A DNA stretch of 64,000 nucleotides, taken from NCBI GenBank assembly GCA_041398565.1, contig JAWKUN010000003.1, positions 868,001 through 932,000 of the forward strand. The letters are read 5' to 3'. The notes under the pieces were generated by a model, which saw nothing but the letters and a program-made list of their open reading frames with translations, made no database searches and had not been told where the DNA came from. This DNA comes from DATGPD01 sp041398565. Lineage in GTDB: Bacteria > Planctomycetota > UBA1135 > UBA2386. Shown here one piece after another: positions 36,128 through 44,431 of this stretch (position 1 is its first letter; every line of letters begins with the position of its first letter). The translations under genes and the position numbers were made by a program.

Positions 36128-37582
36128 ATGGGTGCCCGTGCGGACGCAAGCCTCGTCGCCGGGCTCGGTTTCGCTCTGTCATGGGCGCTGCGCCAGCACA
36201 CCTTCTACAAGGCGGATGGCGACGTCTACTTGATGAGCATCGTCGAGGGGAATCTGCGGCACCCGCACCACATGCTCTACAAGCCCCTGGTCGCCGGCCT
36301 GCATCGGTTGCTGGCACCCGCGGGGCTCAGTCTCTACGAGGCCGGGGTGCTGGCCAGCGCGCTCGGCACCGGGTTGGGAGTCGGCTGCGCCTGCTGGGCG
36401 GCGCGCTGCCTCGGCCTGGGCCGGCGCGACGCCTGGCTCGTGGCTCTGACCATGCTCTCCGTGCCCGCCGTCTTGTTCTTCGCCACGGTGGTCGAACTGC
36501 ACGGCGTCTATCTGGGGTTCGCCGGTCCGGCGTTGCTCGCGACCGCGGCACTGGCGAGGAGGCCGACCCCGGCGCGTGGCGTGTGGCTCGGTCTGGCGTT
36601 GGCTCTGGCCTACGTCGGACACGCCAGCGCCACGCTGCTGCCCGCTGTCGCGCTGGGCGTCTGTCTCTCCTACCCGGTGCAACAAGGGCGCACGGCCCAG
36701 GACGCCAGCGCGGCCCGCAGCTTGCTGGCGTCGGCGTGGGCGCTGTGCGTGCCGATGTCGTGCGCCGCCGCCGTGCTCGCGGCGTGCCTGGGGATCCTGC
36801 CGGTCCTGGGGCGCTGGCTGGACCTCGGCGTCGATACGCACTCCGCCGCAGCCTACGTCGTGCGGGACGCCGCAGCGTTCGCGTCCGACCCGCGACGTTG
36901 GGCTTCGACACTCTGGTTCGAATGGCTGCTGCCGTACGCGCCGTGCAACGCCCTGGCCCTGGTGTTGTGCTTCGCCGGGCGGTGGCGCACGCCGGCGCGC
37001 TGGCTGCACCTGGCGGTGGCGCCGTACTACCTGCTGTGCGTGTTCCTGCTGCCGAGCCCCGAGTTCGGAGCCTACCTCACGCCGCTGGCGTGGCCGCTGG
37101 CGCTGTTGGTGGTCCGCGCGCTCCGACCCGTGGCCGTCGTCGGCGTGGCGGCCCTCGGCTTCGCCGGTGGTCTCGCTTGGATCAGCGCGCACGATCAACC
37201 GGAACTCGCCCGCCGCTTTGCGGCCGGTGCCAGCGAGGCGGCGCAGGCGCGCCCCTTCTACCTGCTGCTCGGCGACCACGACGACGTGAAGGCGACGCTG
37301 GTCGGGCTGCCGGACACGGGCAGTCTGATGTTGCTGCACGCCGGTGCGGTGGCCGCGACGCAGCTGCCCGCCGTGCTCGACCGCCTCGACGCGCTCTTGC
37401 GCGAGCAGTGGCGCGCCGGCCGCGCCGTTCTGCTCACCGCCGGCGCCGTGCGGCAGCTCGACGAAGTCGTGCCCAGCGGGCCGCAGGTCCTGCCGGGCCT
37501 GCAGTCGCGCTACGACCTCGTGGCCGTCGACATCCGGCGCGAGGATGCGGTGTTCTCGGGGTGGCGGCTGCACCCGAAGTGA
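36128..37582 (+). CDS. Polytopic membrane protein, probably glycosyltransferase-like
   Basis: Protein of 484 residues with about ten hydrophobic helices (for example AWLVALTMLSVPAVLFFATVVELHGVYLG and LALVLCFAGRW), then a soluble C-terminal domain of ~120 residues (PFYLLLGDHDDVKATLV to DAVFSGWRLHPK). The N-terminal FYKADGDVYLMSIVEGNLRHPHHMLYKPL places acidic and histidine residues in the first outer loop, as in GT39/DUF2723-like transferases, but no family motif is certain. ATG at 36128. Followed by a pseudopilin gene after 122 bp. Confidence 0.65.
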   Translation: MGARADASLVAGLGFALSWALRQHTFYKADGDVYLMSIVEGNLRHPHHMLYKPLVAGLHRLLAPAGLSLYEAGVLASALGTGLGVGCACWAARCLGLGRRDAWLVALTMLSVPAVLFFATVVELHGVYLGFAGPALLATAALARRPTPARGVWLGLALALAYVGHASATLLPAVALGVCLSYPVQQGRTAQDASAARSLLASAWALCVPMSCAAAVLAACLGILPVLGRWLDLGVDTHSAAAYVVRDAAAFASDPRRWASTLWFEWLLPYAPCNALALVLCFAGRWRTPARWLHLAVAPYYLLCVFLLPSPEFGAYLTPLAWPLALLVVRALRPVAVVGVAALGFAGGLAWISAHDQPELARRFAAGASEAAQARPFYLLLGDHDDVKATLVGLPDTGSLMLLHAGAVAATQLPAVLDRLDALLREQWRAGRAVLLTAGAVRQLDEVVPSGPQVLPGLQSRYDLVAVDIRREDAVFSGWRLHPK

Positions 37583-37704
37583 GACCGCGCCGGTGCCACC
37601 GCGTTCGCCGGTGGGGGCGTCGCGATTCGCGACCTGCGTCCGACGCTCGGGTCAACTCCAGAACGGGCCGCGCCGATCCCTGGAGCGTTCAGGGAGATCA
37701 CCGC

Positions 37705-38481
37705 ATGCACGCAGCAACCTGCACGCTCTCGAGGCGACGCGCCGGCTCGGCCACGCGGAACGGCTCGCGCGGCGTCGACCTACGACCGACGGCTTCGACC
37801 ACGTTCCACCGGCTGGCGGAGTGCGGGTTCACGCTGATCGAGGTGCTGGTCACCTGCACCATCATCGGCGTGCTGGCCGGCATCACCGTTCCGACCTACA
37901 TCGCCCGGCGCATCTCCGCCAACGAGGGCGCTGTGGTCGCCACCCTGCGGGCGGTGTCCCAGGCCCAGTTCCAGTTCCGCGCGCAGAACTCGGTCGACAC
38001 CAACCGCGACGGCGGCTCCGAGTACGGCTCGCTCGGCGAACTGGCCGCGGTCGATCCGCTGCGAGGTCTGTCTGAGCCCCTCAGCCAGCGCCTGCTGAGC
38101 TCCACCTTGGGCACGCTCGACAACAACGGCCACGCGATCTTGCACGGCTACCGTCTGGCTCTCTACCTGCCGGACGCCAGCGGTGCAGGGGTGCTGGCGA
38201 CGCTGGCCAACCGCAGCCAGTTCGACGCACTCGGGGCGCGCGACTACTACACCTGCCTGGCGTGGCCGATCTCGGTGGACGTCACCGGCCATCGCACCTA
38301 CTTCCTGAACCAGCAGGGGCAGGTGCTGAAGACGCTGGCCAATCCGTATTCCGGCCTCGCGTCGATCCCGCCGGCCGGTGCCGGGTTGCAGGGGACGTCG
38401 GGGCCCGGCCAGATCAACTCGCAGTTCCTGGCGGCGAACGCGACCGGCGCCGACGGTCGGGCCTGGGCGCCGGTCCACTGA
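37705..38481 (+). CDS. Type IV pilin-like protein (pseudopilin)
   Basis: Protein of 258 residues with the prepilin peptidase site ECG|FTLIEVLVT: Gly41, Phe42 and Glu at mature position 5, then a hydrophobic helix (TCTIIGVLAGITVPTYIA). This is the class III/GspG-like N-terminal signal. The leader before cleavage is 41 residues, longer than usual, so a later start is possible, though no ATG is available. The mature part has little similarity to known pilins; an ending rich in Gly/Pro is probably surface exposed. Part of a type II secretion or type IV pilus machine encoded elsewhere. Confidence 0.8.
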   Translation: MHAATCTLSRRRAGSATRNGSRGVDLRPTASTTFHRLAECGFTLIEVLVTCTIIGVLAGITVPTYIARRISANEGAVVATLRAVSQAQFQFRAQNSVDTNRDGGSEYGSLGELAAVDPLRGLSEPLSQRLLSSTLGTLDNNGHAILHGYRLALYLPDASGAGVLATLANRSQFDALGARDYYTCLAWPISVDVTGHRTYFLNQQGQVLKTLANPYSGLASIPPAGAGLQGTSGPGQINSQFLAANATGADGRAWAPVH

Positions 38482-38637
38482 CCGACGGCAGCGGCGGGGC
38501 GGCCCGGGGCTGCCGACGCGCCCCGAGCCGGACGCGACGCCCGACGCGCTGTTGCCCGAGGACGGTGCAGGTCGATGCTCCACCGCGCTTTCCGGCGCGA
38601 ATTGCCACGCGGAGTGCATGGGTCGCGCGCCTTGTTC

Positions 38638-38667
38638 TTGACGCGCTGGGGGCCGGGTGATGACAAT
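38638..38667 (+). promoter_or_regulatory. Candidate sigma-70-type promoter for glmU
   Basis: TTGACG (38638-38643) and GACAAT (38662-38667) are separated by 18 bp, 35 bp before the glmU ATG. The -35 matches consensus at five of six positions and the -10 at four. It lies in the 220-bp gap after the pseudopilin gene, which holds no other feature apart from a short GC hairpin near 38486. Confidence 0.45.
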
Positions 38668-38702
38668 CCGCGCCCTTTTTCGCCCTCCCGCGCCGCACCT
38701 CC

Positions 38703-39971
38703 ATGAGCCGCCCCCTCGCTGTCGTCGTGCTCGCTGCCGGTCTCGGGAAGCGTACGAAAGTCGCCGTCCCCAAGGTCCTGCTGCCCCTGTGCGGGCGCAC
38801 CTTGCTCGACACGGTGCTCGACAGCGTCCACGAACTCGCGCCCGACCGGACGGTGGTCGTGCTCCACCACCACAAGGCTGCGGTCGAGAAGGCGATCGCC
38901 CACCGCCCCGGGCTCACCGTGGTCGACCAGGGCGAGCCGCGCGGCACCGGACATGCGGTGCAGGTGGCGATGGAGACGCTCGTCGACTTCGAGGGCGACA
39001 TCATGGTGGTCTACGGCGACTGTCCCCTGGTGACGACGCCGACCCTGGGCGCGCTCAGGGCGGCGCGCGGCGAAGCCGGCGCCAGCTTGTTGACCGCATT
39101 GCCCGACGATCCGTCCGGGCTCGGGCGCATCCTGCGCGACGTCACCGGCAACATCGTCGGCATCCGGGAGGAGCGCGACTGCTCGCCCGAGGAACTCGAC
39201 ATCGACGAGATCAACGCCGGCTTCTACTGCTTCGACTCGAGGCACCTGGCGCAGGCCCTGGTGGGGCTGTCCGACGACAATGCTCAGGGCGAGTTGTACC
39301 TCACCGACACCGTCGCCGCGTTGGTCGAGGGTCCGGGGGTCACGACCCACACCGTCGACGACGCCGAGGAGATTCTCGGCGTCAACTCGCTGCGCGATCT
39401 GGCGGTGGCGCGCGACGTGATGCAGGAGCGCATCCTGCTCGCGCATCTCGCCAACGGCGTCATCATCGAGGATCCCGCCACCACGTACATCGAGCACGGT
39501 GTGCACATCGGCCACGACACGCGCGTGCTGCCGTGTACCGTGATCCGCACCGGCTGTGTCGTCGGGGTCGGCTGCGAGGTCGGCCCGTTCGCGCACCTGC
39601 GAGCCGGGGCGCGGCTCGAGGACGGGGCCGAGATCGGCAACTTCGTCGAGATCAAGAAGAGCACGATCGGCCGCGGCACCAAGGCCAAGCACTTGAGCTA
39701 CATCGGCGACGCCACCGTGGGCGCGCACGCCAACATCGGTTGTGGGACGATCACGGCCAACTACGACGGCAAGCACAAGCACCACACCAAGATCGACGAC
39801 GGCGCCTTCATCGGCAGCGGCACGGTGCTGGTGGCGCCATCGGTGGTCGGCAAGAACGCGGTCACCGGCGCGGGAGCGGTCGTCACCCGCGGCTCCGAGG
39901 TGGCGCCGGGCGAGGTCTGGGTCGGCGTGCCGGCCAAGCGCTTGCGCCCGAAGGCGGGAGGGGGCGAGTGA
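38703..39971 (+). CDS. glmU: Bifunctional GlmU acetyltransferase/uridylyltransferase
   Basis: Makes UDP-N-acetylglucosamine for peptidoglycan. The N-terminal uridylyltransferase shows LAAGLGKRTKVAVPKVLLPL and the metal aspartate in YGDCPLV; the G-K-R variant replaces the usual G-T-R-M. The C-terminal left-handed beta-helix acetyltransferase contains AHLRAGARLEDGAEIGNFVE, IKKSTIGRGTKAKHLSYIGD with the catalytic histidine, and CGTITANYDG. Length 422 residues is shorter than the typical ~456, mainly at the C terminus. Its stop overlaps the prs start as GTGA. Confidence 0.95.
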   Translation: MSRPLAVVVLAAGLGKRTKVAVPKVLLPLCGRTLLDTVLDSVHELAPDRTVVVLHHHKAAVEKAIAHRPGLTVVDQGEPRGTGHAVQVAMETLVDFEGDIMVVYGDCPLVTTPTLGALRAARGEAGASLLTALPDDPSGLGRILRDVTGNIVGIREERDCSPEELDIDEINAGFYCFDSRHLAQALVGLSDDNAQGELYLTDTVAALVEGPGVTTHTVDDAEEILGVNSLRDLAVARDVMQERILLAHLANGVIIEDPATTYIEHGVHIGHDTRVLPCTVIRTGCVVGVGCEVGPFAHLRAGARLEDGAEIGNFVEIKKSTIGRGTKAKHLSYIGDATVGAHANIGCGTITANYDGKHKHHTKIDDGAFIGSGTVLVAPSVVGKNAVTGAGAVVTRGSEVAPGEVWVGVPAKRLRPKAGGGE

Positions 39972-40936
39972 CCATGTTCCGGCGCGAGCGGCTGCGCGTC
40001 TTCTCGGGAACGGCCCACGACAAGTTGGCGCGCGACATCTGCGCGCACATGGGCATCCCGCTCGGCGACGCCGTGCTCAAGCCCTTCCCGGACGGCGAGA
40101 TCGACCTCAAGGTCGAGTGCGACGTCCGCGGCGCCGACGTGTTCGTCGTCCAGCCGACGTGTCCGCCGGTACACGACAACCTGTTCAAGCTGCTGTCGTT
40201 CGCCGACTGCCTGCGGCGGGCCTCGGCCGACCGCATCACCGCGGTGATCCCCTACTTCGGCTACGCGCGCAAGGACCGCAAGGACGAGGGGCGGGTGCCG
40301 ATCAACGCCAAGCTGGTCGCCAACCTGATCACCGCGTCGGGGGTCAACCGCGTCGTCGCGGTGGACCTGCACGCACCGCAGATCCAGGGCTTCTTCGACA
40401 TCCCCGTCGACCATCTCTACGCGCGCCCGGTGATCATGGAGATCCTGCGCCGGCTCGACGTGCAGAACCCGATCATCCTGTCGCCGGACGTGGGAGGCGT
40501 CAAGCTGGCGCGCGCCTACGCCAAGGACCTGGAGTGCGACATCGCCATCGTCGACAAGCGCCGCATCTCCGGCGACACGACCGTGGTCGAGCACGTGGTC
40601 GGCAGCGTCAAGGACCGCGACGTCATCATCGTCGACGACATGGTCGCGACGGGCGGCTCCATCGCCGATGCCGCGCGCATCGCCAAGGAACGCGGCGGCA
40701 AGAAGGTGTTCATCGCCGCCACGCATGCGGTGCTCGCCGGCAGCGCGGTGGACAAGCTCAACGCCGCGCCAGTCGAGGGTATCGTGTTCACCGACACCAT
40801 TCCGGAGCGCGCCAACTTGCAGCGCTGCACCGTCGCATCGATGGCGCCGCTGCTGGCGCGCGCCATCGACCGTATTCATCGCAACGAGAGCGTAAGCGTG
40901 CTCTTCGACGGCAAGGCCGCACCGGTCGAGCGCTGA
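39968..40936 (+). CDS. prs: Ribose-phosphate pyrophosphokinase
   Basis: Makes PRPP for nucleotide, histidine and tryptophan synthesis. Motifs: the allosteric/ATP FGYARKDRKDEGRVPI, DLHAPQIQGFFDIPVDHLYARP, and the PRPP loop VDDMVATGGSI. GTG at 39968 overlaps the glmU stop and has a GGGAGGGGG ribosome-binding site six bases upstream; the ATG at 39974 is the alternative. The glmU-prs-rplY-pth order is common in bacteria. Confidence 0.96.
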   Translation: MTMFRRERLRVFSGTAHDKLARDICAHMGIPLGDAVLKPFPDGEIDLKVECDVRGADVFVVQPTCPPVHDNLFKLLSFADCLRRASADRITAVIPYFGYARKDRKDEGRVPINAKLVANLITASGVNRVVAVDLHAPQIQGFFDIPVDHLYARPVIMEILRRLDVQNPIILSPDVGGVKLARAYAKDLECDIAIVDKRRISGDTTVVEHVVGSVKDRDVIIVDDMVATGGSIADAARIAKERGGKKVFIAATHAVLAGSAVDKLNAAPVEGIVFTDTIPERANLQRCTVASMAPLLARAIDRIHRNESVSVLFDGKAAPVER

Positions 40937-40959
40937 GGAAACGCGCACGAGGATTCATC

Positions 40960-41583
40960 ATGGAAGTCGCCAAGATCAATGCCACTGTTCGCCAGGAGAC
41001 GGGCAAGAGGGCCGTCGCCCGCCTCCGTACCGAGGGACGAGTCCCCGGCGTCATGTACGGCCAGGGCTCGCAGAACGCGAGGTTCACCCTCGACGTGCTC
41101 GAGCTGCAGGCGCACCTGCGCCAGCACCACCGCGTGTTCAAGGTGAAGCTGGACGGCGCCGAGCAGGCCGCCTACCTGCAGGACGTGCAGTACGACTGCC
41201 TGACCGACGAGCCGTTGCACGTCGACTTCAAGCGCATCGACCTCAACAAGCCGATCGACCTTGTCGTGGAGATCGTGTTGCTCGGGCACCCGGTCGGGCT
41301 CGGCAAAGGCGGCGTGCTGATCCGCGACCGCATGGAGATCGAGGTCTCGGCGCTGCCGAACGCCATCCCCGAGAACCTGCCGATCAAGATCGACCACCTC
41401 GACATCGGTGGTCGCGTCCTGGCCAAGGACCTCCAGCTGCCGGCCGGGGTGACGCTGCGCCTGGCGCCGGAGTCGACGATCTGCCACGTCACCGAGGCGC
41501 GCGTCGAGGCGGCTTCGGCGACGCCTGGCGAGGCCGCCGAGCCGGCCAAGGCGGCGGACGAGAAGAAGGACGACAAGTCGTGA
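40960..41583 (+). CDS. rplY: Ribosomal protein bL25, long CTC form
   Basis: 5S rRNA-binding protein of the large subunit. The N-terminal domain (RQETGKRAVARLRTEGRVPGVMYG) binds 5S rRNA; the C-terminal beta domain (VEIVLLGHPVGLGKGGVL and ISRALPNAIPENLPIKI-like sequence EVSALPNAIPENLPIKID) marks the long CTC/TL5 form. Length is 207 residues, ending in an Ala/Lys/Asp tail. A GAGGA site precedes the ATG at 40960 by six bases. Likely co-transcribed with prs. Confidence 0.94.
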   Translation: MEVAKINATVRQETGKRAVARLRTEGRVPGVMYGQGSQNARFTLDVLELQAHLRQHHRVFKVKLDGAEQAAYLQDVQYDCLTDEPLHVDFKRIDLNKPIDLVVEIVLLGHPVGLGKGGVLIRDRMEIEVSALPNAIPENLPIKIDHLDIGGRVLAKDLQLPAGVTLRLAPESTICHVTEARVEAASATPGEAAEPAKAADEKKDDKS

Positions 41584-41650
41584 CCGGCGTGGCCGGGGCG
41601 TCAGGCTCCGGCCCAGTCAGGGTTCCGCTCCGGCCAGGTCTCCGCCTGCC

Positions 41651-42277
41651 ATGGCTGCCAAGCGCATCGTCCTGGGAATCGGTAACCCGGGCCTCGAATA
41701 CGAGGGTACCAGGCACAACGTCGGCTTCATGGTCGTCGACCACGTGGCGCGTCGCCGCGACCTCGCCTTCGCGCGCCTCGAACGCAAGGACGCCGCCGGC
41801 ACCAAGCTGTTCTCGGGGAAGGTCAAGGCGACGTGGGCGCATGGCTCGGCCCGGGGACAGGACTTCGTGCTGGTGAAACCACTCACCTACGTGAATCTGT
41901 CAGGCGACGTCGCCGGACCGATGTTGCGCCACTTCGGTCTCACGCCCGAAGCCTTGCTGGTCGTCGTCGACGACTTCAGCCTTCCGCTCGGCAAACTGCG
42001 CCTGCGCGCGTCGGGGAGTTCCGGCGGACACAATGGTCTGCGCTCCATCGAGGCTGCACTGATGACGCAGGCATACCCGCGATTGCGCGTCGGAATCGGC
42101 GCGCCGCAGGCAGGCTTCGTCGACCACGTGCTGGCGCGCTTCTCGCCCGACGAGGACGGCATCCTGCAGCCGGCCCTCGCCCGCGCGGCTGACGCCGTCG
42201 CCGGCTGGCTCGACCGCACGGAGCTGAACCGCTTGATGGACGTGTTCAATCGCGACGAGTCCGGCCCGGCGTCATAG
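41651..42277 (+). CDS. pth: Peptidyl-tRNA hydrolase
   Basis: Releases tRNA from stalled peptidyl-tRNA. Catalytic residues are in GIGNPGLEYEGTRHNVGF (Asn and His), KPLTYVNLSG (Asn), VVDDFSLPLGKLRLR (Asp) and SGGHNGLRSIE (Asn). Length 208 residues is normal. It is 67 bp downstream of rplY, so may be in the same transcript. Confidence 0.96.
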   Translation: MAAKRIVLGIGNPGLEYEGTRHNVGFMVVDHVARRRDLAFARLERKDAAGTKLFSGKVKATWAHGSARGQDFVLVKPLTYVNLSGDVAGPMLRHFGLTPEALLVVVDDFSLPLGKLRLRASGSSGGHNGLRSIEAALMTQAYPRLRVGIGAPQAGFVDHVLARFSPDEDGILQPALARAADAVAGWLDRTELNRLMDVFNRDESGPAS

Positions 42278-42450
42278 GCCAGCGTGCGCTGCCGAGGCCC
42301 GAGTGTCCGGTGCCCGCGGACGGAGCCATTCGCCCACGTGTTTCCGCGTGCGTCTGCCGTGGGGTGCGTGCTACCCTGATTCTCCTGAGCTGACCGCCCG
42401 CGCGCGGGCGCGGAATCCGTGCGGTCGTATCGCCACGAGGACATCACGCA

Positions 42451-42774
42451 ATGCCCGACTACGCAGCAGACATCAAGAAGTACACCGCCAACGTCAACGA
42501 GAACGCGATCGCCGGCCTGGTGAAGCACTTCGGCATCGCGCTGAGGGAAGGCAGTGATTCGTCCTTCGTGTCCGTGAGCGACAAGGCCGAGACCGACCGT
42601 GTGCGCGAGGGCTTCCTCAAGAAGAAGTGCGCGCTCACCAACACCGACGCCGAACTGGACACCGCCATCAAGGAAGTCGGAGAGAAGATGAAGGCGGAGA
42701 GGCGCAAGCTGCGCGTCACCTTCTGCTACCTGCTGGCCGAGAAGTTCGACAAGCTCGGTCTCTTCGGCGGCTGA
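42451..42774 (+). CDS. DUF2853-family protein
   Basis: Conserved small protein of 107 residues. The opening MPDYAADIKKYTANVNE, the middle SVSDKAETDRVREGFLKKK and the end KVGEKMKAERRK-like KEVGEKMKAERRKLR then FCYLLAEKFDKLGLF match the DUF2853 family as I know it. Charged, helical, no signal, so cytosolic. Its role is unknown. It stands between pth and the rpsF operon, with ~170 bp upstream. Confidence 0.82.
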   Translation: MPDYAADIKKYTANVNENAIAGLVKHFGIALREGSDSSFVSVSDKAETDRVREGFLKKKCALTNTDAELDTAIKEVGEKMKAERRKLRVTFCYLLAEKFDKLGLFGG

Positions 42775-43080
42775 TCCCCGACGGCCCTCGCCGCGGGCCG
42801 GGATTCGGCGATCTGCCGCTTCCGGCGTGCCGGTGCGTCGCGAGCCCGGCGGCATTGGCGCTGGCGCGGCGCGACAACGTAGTGGACGTCCTCGTGGCGG
42901 CTCGCTACATTCCCGCGTCCGCGTTCGGGCCGCCTCGGTGGCTCCGGTGCGGCAGCCGGGCAGCCGGCTGGTTCTTTCGACGACCTGATCCTGCCAAGGG
43001 CCGGACCGTGAGCCGGCCGTCGGGGCCTCGTGCCCCGTCTCCAACTCGGCTGGTGCTCCGCCCGTTCAGGCGCGTCGCTG
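42775..43080 (+). other. Intergenic 5' part of the rpsF leader
   Basis: This stretch holds the likely rpsF promoter at 42883-42911 and the beginning of a ~270-nt untranslated leader. It gives no convincing coding frame on either strand. Confidence 0.5.
42883..42911 (+). promoter_or_regulatory. Candidate promoter of rpsF-rpsR-rplI operon
   Basis: TGGACG (42883-42888) and TACATT (42906-42911) with 17-bp spacing, each four of six to sigma-70 consensus. Transcription from here would give a leader of about 270 nt before rpsF, room for a regulatory structure. Confidence 0.4.
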
Positions 43081-43126
43081 CACCTCCTGCCGTAGGAACA
43101 GGAGGTGAAGGCCCGCGAGAGCGGGC
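43081..43126 (+). promoter_or_regulatory. Double hairpin in rpsF leader, possible S6:S18 autoregulatory site
   Basis: Two perfect stems lie side by side. CACCTCCTG (43081) pairs with CAGGAGGTG (43099) around the loop CCGTAGGAA, and GCCCGC (43111) pairs with GCGGGC (43121) around a GAGA tetraloop. They end 66 nt before the rpsF start. rpsF leaders in many bacteria bind the S6:S18 complex at a hairpin with a conserved unpaired CCG; the CCG in this loop fits that idea. It also sequesters a near-perfect Shine-Dalgarno sequence (AGGAGGTG), although no sensible start follows it. Confidence 0.45.
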
Positions 43127-43191
43127 GCCGCGCCCGTGCGTGGCGACGTCTTCGTCCATGGTGGGGCCGCGTGGCTCCGGAGCACGAGCGA

Positions 43192-43692
43192 GTGAACAAG
43201 ACTTACGAATGCATGGTCCTGGTGAGCAACCAGGAAGTCCGCAAGGGCTGGCAGGCCTGCAAGCAGTCCATCGTCGACCTGTTCGGCAAGCACAAGGCTG
43301 GAGTGGTGAGTGCGCGCCGGTGGGACGAGCGACGCCTGGCCTACCCGATCAAGGGGCAGCAGCGCGCAACCTATCTGCTGGTCTACTTCCAGTGTGACCA
43401 CCTGGTGCCGGCGGCCATCCGTCGCGAGCTGGACTTCCACGACAGTGTGCTCCGGCACATGATCTTCCAGTGCGAAGAGGTGCCCGCCGAGGCGCACGAG
43501 CCCGAGGTTGCCTTCGACGAGGCGCGCGTCGGCGAGGACGGTACGCCATCCACGCCGGCGCCTGCGCCGGCCGCCGCCGAGCCCGCGACCGAGCCCGAGC
43601 CCGCGACCGAGCCCGAGGCGTCCGCGGAAGCGCCCGAGGCCGCCGAAGAAACCAAGCCTGCCGAAGCGACTGAGGAGGAGCAGAACCAATGA
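43192..43692 (+). CDS. rpsF: Ribosomal protein bS6
   Basis: Small-subunit protein that pairs with bS18. The globular part (~1-100) includes NKTYECMVLVSNQEV, RRWDERRLAYPIKGQ and ATYLLVYFQCD. A long C-terminal extension (~65 residues, Ala/Pro/Glu-rich, with repeats of PATEPE type) makes it 166 residues instead of about 100. GTG at 43192 is chosen because it begins the conserved N-terminal strand; the stop overlaps rpsR by 4 nt (ATGA). Likely under control of the leader hairpins. Confidence 0.92.
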   Translation: MNKTYECMVLVSNQEVRKGWQACKQSIVDLFGKHKAGVVSARRWDERRLAYPIKGQQRATYLLVYFQCDHLVPAAIRRELDFHDSVLRHMIFQCEEVPAEAHEPEVAFDEARVGEDGTPSTPAPAPAAAEPATEPEPATEPEASAEAPEAAEETKPAEATEEEQNQ

Positions 43693-43958
43693 GCGATCTC
43701 GACTTCGATCGTGACTTCGAGGAAGGGCGCGGACGCCGCGGGCGTTTCCAGCGCTTCACGCGCGGCAAGGTCAAGGCCGAGCCGACCCAGCCCATCGACT
43801 ACAAGAACATCGAGTTCCTGAGCGGCTACGTGAGCGCCCAGGGCAAGATCGTGTCGCGCAAGCGTTCGGGCTTCTCCGGCCAGAACCAACGCAAGTTGGC
43901 CATCGCCATCAAGCGTGCCCGCTTCCTGGGCCTGATGCCTTTCGTGGGGAGGAGCTGA
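43689..43958 (+). CDS. rpsR: Ribosomal protein bS18
   Basis: Partner of bS6 in the 30S platform; 89 residues. Conserved segments IDYKNIEFLSGYVSAQGKI and SGQNQRKLAIAIKRARFLGLMPF define the family. The N-terminal ~30 residues are charged (DFEEGRGRRGRFQRF). Translation is coupled to rpsF, and a GAGGAGGAG Shine-Dalgarno lies 8 bases before the ATG inside the rpsF tail. No ssb gene lies between rpsF and rpsR. Confidence 0.95.
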   Translation: MSDLDFDRDFEEGRGRRGRFQRFTRGKVKAEPTQPIDYKNIEFLSGYVSAQGKIVSRKRSGFSGQNQRKLAIAIKRARFLGLMPFVGRS

Positions 43959-43959
43959 G

Positions 43960-44412
43960 ATGCAGGTCTTGCTCAAGCGCAATGTCGAGCACCTCGGTCG
44001 GGTCGGCGACGTCGTCAACGTGAAGCCGGGCTTCGCTCGGAACTTCCTGTTGCCGTCGGGGCGCGCCGTCGCCGTCAGCGCCGGCAACCTGTCCGAGATC
44101 GAGCGTTTGCGGGCGCGCGCTCGCCTGGAGGAACAGGATCGGATCAAGCAGATGCGGGACCTGGCGCAACTTCTCGGCAGCGCATCGGTCACCATCGAGG
44201 GGCGTGCCAACGAGGAGGGTCACCTGTTCGGATCGGTCAACGCCGCACAGATCGCTGCCGCCCTGCGCGCCAAGGGCCACCAGGTCGAGGACTCCCAGGT
44301 GCGTCTCGACGCACCGCTCAAGGAGATCGGCGTGTTCGACGTCCGCCTGCACCTGCACCAGGAAGTCGATGCGACGGTCAAGGTGTGGGTCGTCCAGGCC
44401 AAACCGAGCTGA
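43960..44412 (+). CDS. rplI: Ribosomal protein bL9
   Basis: Large-subunit protein with two lobes joined by a long helix. The N-terminal lobe MQVLLKRNVEHLGRVGDVVNVKPGFARNFLLPSG is diagnostic; the linker helix (SEIERLRARARLEEQDRIK) and C-terminal lobe (GRANEEGHLFGSVNAAQIA, VRLHLHQEVDATVKVWV) follow. 150 residues is normal. A GGGAGGAG site lies within the rpsR end, five bases from the ATG. Confidence 0.96.
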   Translation: MQVLLKRNVEHLGRVGDVVNVKPGFARNFLLPSGRAVAVSAGNLSEIERLRARARLEEQDRIKQMRDLAQLLGSASVTIEGRANEEGHLFGSVNAAQIAAALRAKGHQVEDSQVRLDAPLKEIGVFDVRLHLHQEVDATVKVWVVQAKPS

Positions 44413-44431
44413 CGCGGGCGGCCGCGATCGC

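Noticed and set aside
43105..43191. Longer bS6 start at 43105
   Set aside because: The GTG would fall inside the AGGAGGTG stem and would add arginine-rich sequence not found in S6. The conserved protein begins at 43192.
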